Both the position numbers and the translations under genes were made by a program. A stretch of 15,904 nt of DNA from Promethearchaeota archaeon (lineage in GTDB: Archaea > Asgardarchaeota > Lokiarchaeia > Sigynarchaeales > SOKP01): assembly GCA_014730295.1 (NCBI GenBank), contig WJIN01000416.1:1-15904 (forward strand), read 5' to 3'. Below the pieces are notes generated by a model. The model did no database searches. It was given only the letters and a program-made list of their open reading frames with translations, and had not been told where the DNA came from. Below, piece by piece: positions 1-6,467 of this stretch. Every line of letters begins with the position of its first letter. The first letter of the stretch is position 1.

Positions 1-47
1 CTCAATAAGAGCAAAGATTAAATATTCAGAATCTTTAGTATATAAAG

Positions 48-719
48 ATGGAACAACAAAAATATTTGGCAATAGTTATTCTAATTGGTGGGAAAAGCAA
101 TCGTTCTGGCTATGAAAAAGGAACGATTGAGTTAGAGGGGAAACCTCTCATTTTACATCAAATTGAAACCTTGGCAGAATTTGATGAGGATATTTTTTTA
201 GTTGGAAATTCAGAGGATCAAATCTCTAGAATACAGAGAAACATAACATTTCCAAAAGAAGTGAATTTTATCGTAGACGATCGAGATTTTTTTCCCTATC
301 CCGGTATTTTTACTCCTATGATCGGGATCTATTCCGCTTTTAAGCAACTGAATAAAATAGGGTTTCAAAAAGCTTTTTTACTTTCTGGTGATGCTCCTTT
401 AATACGATCCGACGTAATCAAGCACATGATTAAAGAATCGAAGGGTTATGATTGTGTAATACCCCGATGGAGTAATGGATTTTTAGAAACACTTTTTGCA
501 ATATATCCAATACCCCAAACCTTCCAAAAATCTAAGCAAATCATCCAATCTCAGAAACATTATGCCCTTACCCAATTATTAGATGAAGAGTGGAACGTTA
601 ATTACGTTTCAGTTGAAAAAGAATTAAAAGATATGGACCCAAAATTGCTTAGCCTATTTAATATAAATGGACCAATTGATATTGAAAAAGTTACCAGAGA
701 GTATAAAGAGGACGATTAA
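48..719 (+). CDS. mobA: MobA-like molybdenum cofactor guanylyltransferase
   Basis: The 223-residue protein resembles MobA, which transfers GMP from GTP to molybdopterin to make the guanine dinucleotide form of the Mo/W cofactor in the cytoplasm. What I see: an N-terminal nucleotide-binding loop (GGKSNRSGYEK, residues 14-24) matching the family pattern GGxSxRMGxxK but with Ser for Met and Glu for Asp; the LSGDAPL motif around Asp115, which corresponds to the metal-binding CDMP motif; NGFLETLFAIYP (143-154) matching the G-x-PL-x-A-x-Y block; and FNINGPIDI (204-212) matching the C-terminal F-x-NINTPxDL block. Length fits the family (about 190-220). The ATG at 48 directly follows an A/T-rich TATATAAAG, so the transcript may be leaderless or the promoter lies outside the window. 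The altered loop leaves room for a related sugar-type or other nucleotidyltransferase. A link to the W/Mo enzyme complex that usually contains FwdA (4570-6288) is inference. Confidence 0.72.
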   Translation: MEQQKYLAIVILIGGKSNRSGYEKGTIELEGKPLILHQIETLAEFDEDIFLVGNSEDQISRIQRNITFPKEVNFIVDDRDFFPYPGIFTPMIGIYSAFKQLNKIGFQKAFLLSGDAPLIRSDVIKHMIKESKGYDCVIPRWSNGFLETLFAIYPIPQTFQKSKQIIQSQKHYALTQLLDEEWNVNYVSVEKELKDMDPKLLSLFNINGPIDIEKVTREYKEDD

Positions 720-778
720 TATTTACTTTATTTTGAAGATTTCCTTTTCCTTTCGATAAAATTATAAACTTTTTGAAA

Positions 779-786
779 AATATATT
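779..786 (+). promoter_or_regulatory. TATA-like box before the small protein gene
   Basis: AATATATT preceded by an A-rich stretch (GAAAAA, a possible BRE) ends about 43 bases before the ATG at 829. An archaeal start site about 26 bases downstream would give a leader of roughly 20 bases. There is no usable Shine-Dalgarno site: the GGAG at 800-803 is too far from the ATG. Because the region is A/T-rich, chance matches are likely. Confidence 0.35.
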
Positions 787-828
787 ACTCATAATATTAG
801 GAGTGTCTGATTTTTTGATGATGGTAAT

Positions 829-1206
829 ATGAGTAAAAATATAGAATGGGAAAAGATTAAGGAGGATATGAAAAAGGCTATCAATTTAACTATTGATCAA
901 GAGAATTATCAAGTAGAAATAGAGATACTTGATAAGGAGTTGATAGATAAACAATTGAGTGGAAATCTTATTCAAAGCGAAGCATCTTTACAGCAATTAC
1001 TCAAAGGTTATGTTGAAGATAAAACCATTAACCCCAAGATAACGATAAATCAAGAAACGAATCGTATTCTCCTAGATTTTGATAATCAGCAAGATGCTCA
1101 AACAATCTATAATTTTTTTGAGAAATTCTTTTTCGGAGATATACTCAAAACTATGATAGAAGCTCTCTTTGGAGCGTTTGGTGGGATGTATGGAAGCGAT
1201 GGATAG
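829..1206 (+). CDS. small hypothetical protein, unrecognised
   Basis: I do not recognise this 125-residue protein. It has no signal peptide and no clear membrane helix. Residues 1-60 are charged and probably helical (two Lys/Glu-rich stretches). Residues 65-100 contain alternating hydrophobic residues (NPKITINQE, RILLDFDNQ) that suggest a beta hairpin, followed by a helix rich in Phe (YNFFEKFFFGD). The last 20 residues are hydrophobic and Gly-rich (ALFGAFGGMYG), which could be an amphipathic or membrane-touching tail. The ATG at 829 is the first ATG after an in-frame TGA at 808-810, so the start is well bounded. The gene has its own TATA-like box and lies 109 bases after mobA, so co-transcription is uncertain. 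It ends 23 bases from the convergent amidohydrolase. Codon use resembles its neighbours, so it is probably a real gene. Confidence 0.7.
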   Translation: MSKNIEWEKIKEDMKKAINLTIDQENYQVEIEILDKELIDKQLSGNLIQSEASLQQLLKGYVEDKTINPKITINQETNRILLDFDNQQDAQTIYNFFEKFFFGDILKTMIEALFGAFGGMYGSDG

Positions 1207-1229
1207 GGAAAAAAGTAGTATGCAAATAT

Positions 1230-2657
1230 CTATATAAACCCATTTTCATAATATTTGACCATCTGAGAACCTGATTTGATCCAGTCTTCTTTTCCCTTCT
1301 TGAAAATGATTTCTGCGCGTTCATTGGCGTTTTCAAGAATATTTTGCACATTGAAATCAACTAATTGGCTTTCGAGCATAATCGGTCTCCCATTAATAAT
1401 AACATTATCTACTTCATTACCCTTATTAGAATAAACAAGATTCGCACTAAGATTACTAAAAGGATCTGAGACTATTGGGGTCAAATGTGGTTTTTTCAAA
1501 TCAATTGTTATGATGTCTGCTCTTTTTCCGACTTTCAAGCTTCCTATTTTATGGTCAAGGCCCAATAGCTTAGCAGCATTAATCGTAGTTAGTTTAATAA
1601 CAACCCAAGGAGGCATCACCATTGGATTTTTATTATTAACTTTTGCTAGGAGGCTTGCCATTTTCATTTCATTGAATAGATTATGATGTCCAGTTCCCGG
1701 GGCTTCGTCAGTTCCAATGCCAGCAATACCTCCTAATTCGACATAATCAGCTAAGGGGGGGACTATTCCATCTATTTTAGAAATGGAGCTGGGGCAACCC
1801 ACCATACTAACTCCTTTCTCAACTAATAGTTTACGTTCTTGATGAGTCGTATCATGAATATGAGCCGCAATCAAATAATCCCCTAATAAATCCTCGTGTT
1901 CTAAAACTTTAACTGTGGTTTGATTTTTTCCAAATCTCTTCTTAATTTGTATGCGTTCTCTTTCTCCTTGTGCTACATGCATATGTATCTTAGAATTATG
2001 TTTAATAGCATCCTTCTTAATCTGATGCAACAACTCCACCGAAAGCATATCGAGTGCTTGGGGGCCGTACATAGGATTAATTAAATCATCTTTCTCGAAT
2101 TGCTTAAATAACTTATTTGCTCTTCTTAATGCTGCTTTTCCCATACCCACATGAAAATTATATAGCTCATCCGGCTTTAGTTCTTCATAATAACTTAATT
2201 CATTAATCATTTCGGTAGGAACTACACTAAGATGATAAGGTTTATAGATATTATTCACAAGACCAGCCACTCCAAGCCCATATTCCACAAAAGTAGTAGT
2301 ACCCGCTTTTAATCCTTCGATAACGGCGATTTTAGCACCCAAAATGAAGTCTTCAAAAGTGAGATGCTCCGCAAAGAAGTTTAGACCCTTTGGAATATAT
2401 TCAATTTCAGGAATATCATGGACAGCACCACGGCAAAGCGTCAGAATTGAATGGATGTGTGAATTGATAAGTCCTGGCATAGCCAGATGATGGTTTTTCC
2501 CATCAATGATACGCTCTGCATTTTTATAGTCAAATTCATCCATTTTACCGAGAAATACGATTTTCCCGTTCTCTACTCCGATACCGCCATTTTTAAATAT
2601 ACCAAGTCCCTTGCCTTCGCAAGTCATTATCCATGAATTAATAATTGCAAAATCCAT
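1230..2657 (-). CDS. amidohydrolase, ATZ/TRZ and MTA/SAH deaminase superfamily
   Basis: The 475-residue cytosolic enzyme is probably a metal-dependent deaminase or hydrolase of the family containing S-adenosylhomocysteine/5'-methylthioadenosine deaminase, cytosine-type deaminases and chlorohydrolases. What I see: the beta-barrel start with metal ligands His67 and His69 (PGLINSHIHS), a third His in IHMHVAQ (probably His227), His266 in AAHIHD, and the catalytic Asp317 in GIGTDEAPG. In classical MTA/SAH deaminases the HxxE glutamate follows the third His; here that position is Gln230. The loop after Asp317 (GTGHHNLFNEMK) also differs from the usual SNN-x-LDM-x-x-EM pattern. I remember this Gln plus APG-type loop from a distinct subgroup usually annotated only as amidohydrolase, so the substrate is open. 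A purine-like substrate would fit the divergent hpt gene. AGGAAAGGG just upstream of the ATG may act as a weak ribosome-binding site. Confidence 0.82.
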   Translation of the reverse strand: MDFAIINSWIMTCEGKGLGIFKNGGIGVENGKIVFLGKMDEFDYKNAERIIDGKNHHLAMPGLINSHIHSILTLCRGAVHDIPEIEYIPKGLNFFAEHLTFEDFILGAKIAVIEGLKAGTTTFVEYGLGVAGLVNNIYKPYHLSVVPTEMINELSYYEELKPDELYNFHVGMGKAALRRANKLFKQFEKDDLINPMYGPQALDMLSVELLHQIKKDAIKHNSKIHMHVAQGERERIQIKKRFGKNQTTVKVLEHEDLLGDYLIAAHIHDTTHQERKLLVEKGVSMVGCPSSISKIDGIVPPLADYVELGGIAGIGTDEAPGTGHHNLFNEMKMASLLAKVNNKNPMVMPPWVVIKLTTINAAKLLGLDHKIGSLKVGKRADIITIDLKKPHLTPIVSDPFSNLSANLVYSNKGNEVDNVIINGRPIMLESQLVDFNVQNILENANERAEIIFKKGKEDWIKSGSQMVKYYENGFI

Positions 2658-2805
2658 TCTAAAACCCTTTCCTAATTAATTAGTTAGAAGTAATGGTCAT
2701 AATAAAATTAAATTATCGAAGATTGTTGAATGATTAATAAGGATAAATTAACTTAAATAAAAGATTATAATCAACATATTTTTTAATTCAAAATATCTTT
2801 GTTCC
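2658..2805. promoter_or_regulatory. shared divergent promoter region, amidohydrolase / hpt
   Basis: This 148-base spacer separates two divergent starts, so both promoters must lie in it. It is A/T-rich with TATA-like runs (AGATTATAATC near 2762-2772 for the plus-strand gene, AATTAATTAG near 2674-2683 in either direction). I could not find a convincing operator palindrome. The shared spacer allows joint control of the two genes, which is inference only. Confidence 0.4.
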
Positions 2806-3348
2806 ATGACTAAGATTATGAACAATTACAATGATTTTGAACTTCTGATAACCGAAAAAGAAATTAAAACCAAGATCAACCAATTAGCTAAACGTATAAA
2901 TAGTGATTATCGTGGAAAAACACCCATACTTATTTCTGTTCTAAAAGGTTCATTTATGTTTCTTGCTGATTTATTGCGTGAACTCAAAATAGATGTGGAA
3001 ATTGAATTTATTGAATTATCAAGTTATGGTGATTTAACTGAAAGTTCGGGAGAGGTGAAAGTGATTAAATGGTTATCAAAAGAGATACGGGAAAGAGATA
3101 TCATATTAGTGGAGGATATTGTTGATACAGGATTAACCGTGTCAACGCTTCTGGAACGCCTTGAAAATCACAATCCGAAATCATTAAAAGTATGTACTTT
3201 GACTAGTAAACCCGCGAGGAGAGAAATTGAAGTTCCAATTCATTATTTAGGGTTTGAAGTCCCAAATAAATTCATTATAGGTTATGGAATAGATTATAAT
3301 GAAAAATACAGAAATTTATCCGAAATATACTATCTAAAAAATGAGTAA
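2806..3348 (+). CDS. hpt: hypoxanthine phosphoribosyltransferase
   Basis: The 180-residue enzyme should convert hypoxanthine (and perhaps guanine) with PRPP to IMP (GMP) and pyrophosphate in purine salvage. What I see: the type I phosphoribosyltransferase signature LVEDIVDTGLT (about 101-111) with the acidic pair of the PRPP loop; the flexible SSYG loop at 72-75 followed by TESSGEVK, which is typical of bacterial Hpt; LKGSFMFLADL (46-56); and a C-terminal block GFEVPNKFIIGYGIDYNEKYR that carries the base-stacking and metal-binding residues. Length and motif order match the bacterial Hpt/HGPRT type rather than the archaeal Hpt with adenine-type motifs. Two in-frame ATGs occur (2806 and 2818); the first is kept but either is possible, as no Shine-Dalgarno site decides. 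A T6 run at 3355-3360 just after the stop could end transcription. Confidence 0.93.
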   Translation: MTKIMNNYNDFELLITEKEIKTKINQLAKRINSDYRGKTPILISVLKGSFMFLADLLRELKIDVEIEFIELSSYGDLTESSGEVKVIKWLSKEIRERDIILVEDIVDTGLTVSTLLERLENHNPKSLKVCTLTSKPARREIEVPIHYLGFEVPNKFIIGYGIDYNEKYRNLSEIYYLKNE

Positions 3349-3619
3349 TTTCACTTTTTTGAAAGATTTAATCGGTATCGCATATTGGAGATCATCCCGC
3401 AGATTTTATCTATATGGGTCCTGAATAGCTAATACTTTAAATACGTAAATAAAACAATCTAATTTTACCTTATATAGGGATTCAATAAGGGAAGAAATAG
3501 ATTTCATTTGAATCATCTAATTTGATATTAGAATAACTTCCACATTTCTTTTAAAAATAAAAAATTTGAATAGCTTTAGATGCAAGATTTTCAGATAGAA
3601 AAAAATTATCGTGAAAAAT

Positions 3620-4132
3620 TTAACCAGCATATGTTTGTACAAGAAGAGTATTGCTGTCAACATAATTTGAACTATGACTTCCATAGATTATGACTGTGAC
3701 TTCATGAACACCATTAGAGAGCTCATTAGCAGTATATTGTAGTGTCATGGGAACAATATTCGCACTCCCTCCACTGGAGGTATATAACAGAAATTTATTA
3801 TTTGCTTCATTGATTCGATTACCGTCAATAGCTAGATACACTTCTATGTATTCCCATCCCCCATCTTCCCATACTCCTGCTCGAGAAGAAAATAAGATAT
3901 ATACAGATTCACCGGGCTGCTTTTCAAAAGTTATTGATAAATCTGGAATTGTAATTAAGGTTAAAGTTGGGTTAGTATTATATCTCGTTTCATTACTGTC
4001 ATACCATGTCCCTCTTATTGTTGATTCTGGCTCTAAAATGACCATAGAATAAAGCAAGAAACCTATAGTCCCTATCACTAATGCTAAGGCAACTATTGCT
4101 ATACCTTTTCCACTCGATCTTCTTTTAGACAT
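3620..4132 (-). CDS. single-pass membrane protein with beta-rich ectodomain
   Basis: I do not recognise a named family. The 170-residue protein starts MSKRRSSGKG and continues with a hydrophobic helix at about 11-32, so the basic N-terminus should stay in the cytoplasm and residues 35-170 lie outside. The ectodomain has many alternating hydrophobic residues (TLTLITIPDLSITFE, VYILFSS, YIEVYLAIDG, HEVTVIIYG), few Lys, and no Cys, which suggests a beta sandwich. It contains an Asn-Glu-Thr sequon near residue 47. The start is chosen with confidence: GGAGTGAT lies 6 bases before this ATG, while the open frame continues 25 codons upstream only to a TTG without such a site. It stands alone between long spacers. 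A role in the cell envelope or adhesion is a guess from topology. Confidence 0.72.
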   Translation of the reverse strand: MSKRRSSGKGIAIVALALVIGTIGFLLYSMVILEPESTIRGTWYDSNETRYNTNPTLTLITIPDLSITFEKQPGESVYILFSSRAGVWEDGGWEYIEVYLAIDGNRINEANNKFLLYTSSGGSANIVPMTLQYTANELSNGVHEVTVIIYGSHSSNYVDSNTLLVQTYAG

Positions 4133-4569
4133 ATAATCATCACTCCATTTCTTAAGTACTATCACCAATAAATAATCATTGTAATAAAGAGAAGGATTAT
4201 GATCCAAATGATCAGTCTAAAAAATACTGATAAAATTTGCGTGAATATTATTATTGGTTTTTAAATTATAATTCCAGCTATATAGTTTGAATAGAAATAT
4301 GAAGTAGATTATATCAAATCTAATTCTGAACAATAAATATTTTCCTCTGAATAAATTCCAAATCTATTTCATATAATTGGAAAATCTTTATGGTGACAAA
4401 TAGAGAGTTTTGGATGTAAGGAGAGAAACCTATCTTCTTAAAAGCCTATTAAATTATATTGAATTGTATTTTATCATAGATGTTAAGAAAAATAATTGGT
4501 AAAAATAAAAATAATGCTTTATTTTTCTTTATAGGTTCTAATAAAAAATATTATACTAATTGAATTACT
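4133..4569. other. 437-base spacer without a convincing gene
   Basis: This divergent spacer contains the promoters of the membrane protein (minus) and fwdA (plus). It is very A/T-rich. Short inverted repeats are present: ATCAGT/ACTGAT at 4211-4216 and 4226-4231 (9-base loop) and TTCCAA/TTGGAA at 4356-4361 and 4377-4382. A TATA-like AAAAATATTATA lies at 4544-4555, only about 15 bases before the fwdA ATG, so the real promoter may be farther upstream. The only small open frame noticed (ATG near 4392, ten codons) is too short to support. I see no RNA gene. Confidence 0.5.
4139..4146 (-). promoter_or_regulatory. Shine-Dalgarno site deciding the start at 4132
   Basis: Read on the minus strand this is GGAGTGAT, close to the archaeal complement of the 16S tail (GGAGGTGAT), with 6 bases to the ATG at 4130-4132. 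It is the clearest ribosome-binding site in the window, where most genes have none. Confidence 0.7.
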
Positions 4570-6288
4570 ATGAAAAATTCAATAACGATAAAAAACGGGA
4601 TTGTTTATGACCCCTTAAACGATATAGACGGTGAAAAACGGGACATCTACATTAAAGACGGTGTTGTTGTAGACAAGGCAGATCCCGATGCTAAAGAGAT
4701 TGACGCTTCCGGCAAGGTTGTGATGCCCGGAGGAGTTGACATTCATTCACATATCGCAGGAGCAAAAGTTAATTCTGGGCGTGCCTTCCGACCTGAAGAC
4801 CATATGATTGACGAGGTTAAGAAAACTAAAACGACGAGGTCTGGTGTCGGATATTCTGTTCCTTCTACTTGGATTACTGGATATAGGTATGCGAAACTAG
4901 GATATACTACGGTAATTGAACCTGCTATGCCCTTATTAGAAGCACGGCATACTCATGAGGAATTCTTAAACACCCCCATTATTGATAAAGCTGCTTTTCC
5001 TTTATTTGGAAATAATTGGTATGTGATGGAGTTCATAAAAGAAAAAGATTGGGAAAAGTTAGCTGGTTATGTCGCGTGGGTGATGAAAGCTACAAAAGGC
5101 TATGCGATTAAGATTGTCAACCCAGGCGGTGTAGAGAACTGGGCGTGGGGAAAGAATGTAGATTCGCTAGATAGTGAAGTGTTTCATTTTGGTGTCACTC
5201 CACGACAGATCTTAGAAGGACTCGCAAAAGCTAATGAGATGTTAGGATTACCGCATTCCATCCATATGCATGCGAATAATTTAGGTCACCCGGGAAATTT
5301 TGAACATACTATTAATAGTTGGAAAACCTTAGAAGGAATTGAGCCAAGCGGAGATAGAAAAAGAACAGTCCACTTAACTCATTGCCAGTTTAATGCATAT
5401 GGCGGTTCAAACTGGGGAAATTTCCGATCTGGAGCTCCAGAAATCGCTGAATATATCAATAGCCACGACCATGTCACCATTGATATGGGACAAGTAGTCT
5501 TTGCGAAAGCAGCAACCACCACGATGACAGCAGACGGTCCTTGGGAATTTGCACTGCATCATCTCGGTGGAACAAGTGCTTGGGGGGCCAAGCCAGGAAC
5601 TAAATGGATTAACGGGCAGATTGAAGGAGAATCAGGTTCAGGAATAGTTCCATATTACTTTGACCCTAAGGTGGGAGTTAATGCAATCCAATGGGCGATA
5701 GGTCTGGAATTGGCATTATTGATTGACGATCCTTACAAGATCTTTATGACAACCGACCACCCCAATGGCGGACCATTTATCTATTATCCTAAAATTATAC
5801 GTTGGCTTATGGACAAAAAGACGCGAGATGATATGCTTGACAACATTTCTAGTAAAGCGGATTCCCAAACACAACTTCGAGATATCGATCGAGAGCTTTC
5901 CCTTAATGAAGTCTGTATCATGACCCGTGCTGGAACAGCCAAAAGCTTAGGTCTGGAAGATCGTGGTCATCTGGGGGCAGGAGCGATTGGAGATGTCTCT
6001 ATCTTTGACTTAGATCCAGAGAAGATGGAAGGACACACAATCGAGAAAGCATTTTCAAATGCCGCGTACACGATAAAAGACGGTCAGATTGTAGTTCAAG
6101 ATGGGGAGATTGTAGCCTCACCCATAGGAACGACTATTTGCGCCGAAGGAAAAATAAAGGACAGCATATACGAAGCAACCATCGACGCGATCAAATACCA
6201 TTGGAGAGACCACTACAGCATTAACTTTAATAATTACGAGATCGGAGATTATTATACTCCAAAAAGCAAGGTCATAAATGGCACTTAA
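4570..6288 (+). CDS. fwdA: formylmethanofuran dehydrogenase subunit A (FwdA/FmdA), orphan
   Basis: The 572-residue protein matches FwdA, the amidohydrolase subunit that condenses formate with methanofuran to formyl-methanofuran at a binuclear zinc site. In the known complex, formate is made from CO2 by the W/Mo subunit FwdB and reaches FwdA by an internal tunnel. What I see: GGVDIHSHIAGAKVNSGR with His59 and His61; Lys181 in KGYAIKIVNPGG, aligned to the carboxylated lysine; His234 in IHMHANNLG; His268/His271 in VHLTHCQF; and Asp396 in TTDHPNGGPF, aligned to the catalytic Asp. EPAMPLLEARHTHEE and the C-terminal YSINFNNYEIGDYY are also family hallmarks. Full length suggests an active enzyme. 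Oddly, no fwdB, C, D, F or G is adjacent: the gene is flanked by unrelated genes. No Shine-Dalgarno site is seen. G+C is visibly higher than in the flanks. Confidence 0.92.
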   Translation: MKNSITIKNGIVYDPLNDIDGEKRDIYIKDGVVVDKADPDAKEIDASGKVVMPGGVDIHSHIAGAKVNSGRAFRPEDHMIDEVKKTKTTRSGVGYSVPSTWITGYRYAKLGYTTVIEPAMPLLEARHTHEEFLNTPIIDKAAFPLFGNNWYVMEFIKEKDWEKLAGYVAWVMKATKGYAIKIVNPGGVENWAWGKNVDSLDSEVFHFGVTPRQILEGLAKANEMLGLPHSIHMHANNLGHPGNFEHTINSWKTLEGIEPSGDRKRTVHLTHCQFNAYGGSNWGNFRSGAPEIAEYINSHDHVTIDMGQVVFAKAATTTMTADGPWEFALHHLGGTSAWGAKPGTKWINGQIEGESGSGIVPYYFDPKVGVNAIQWAIGLELALLIDDPYKIFMTTDHPNGGPFIYYPKIIRWLMDKKTRDDMLDNISSKADSQTQLRDIDRELSLNEVCIMTRAGTAKSLGLEDRGHLGAGAIGDVSIFDLDPEKMEGHTIEKAFSNAAYTIKDGQIVVQDGEIVASPIGTTICAEGKIKDSIYEATIDAIKYHWRDHYSINFNNYEIGDYYTPKSKVINGT

Positions 6289-6301
6289 AGTATTTAACCT
6301 A

Positions 6302-6318
6302 TTTTTTTACCTTTTTTT
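6302..6318 (+). terminator. poly-T terminator after fwdA
   Basis: Two runs of seven T (6302-6308 and 6312-6318) separated by ACC begin 14 bases after the fwdA stop codon. Archaeal RNA polymerase terminates at such T-rich tracts without needing a hairpin. No stem-loop precedes them. Confidence 0.55.
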
Positions 6319-6467
6319 AATTAGATTTCTTGAAAATAATGCCAAGCTCATTTCCTCAATATCCGACTTGCTGTACCGTTAAATATTAAAATTAGAGTAC
6401 CAAAATAATTACTAGCATAAAAGGAATTTAATTTATCAACTATAAAAATATTTGAAAGTTTAACCAT

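Noticed and set aside
1..47. End of an upstream gene (frame 1 stops at 19-21; frame 2 stays open into mobA)
   Set aside because: Too few codons remain to support any call.
3516..3532. TCTAAT/ATTAGA hairpin in the 271-base spacer after hpt
   Set aside because: Six A/T-dominated pairs with no T-run and no adjacent gene start; not distinguishable from chance. Nothing else supportable was seen in 3349-3619 besides a T6 run at 3355-3360.
3747..4052. Plus-strand open frame of 101 codons
   Set aside because: It lies wholly opposite the membrane protein gene, which has a better start site and clear protein features.
4133..4207. 25-codon upstream extension of the membrane protein, starting at a TTG
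   Set aside because: The ATG at 4132 has a strong Shine-Dalgarno site at the right distance and begins with a typical basic N-terminus before the helix; the extension has neither.
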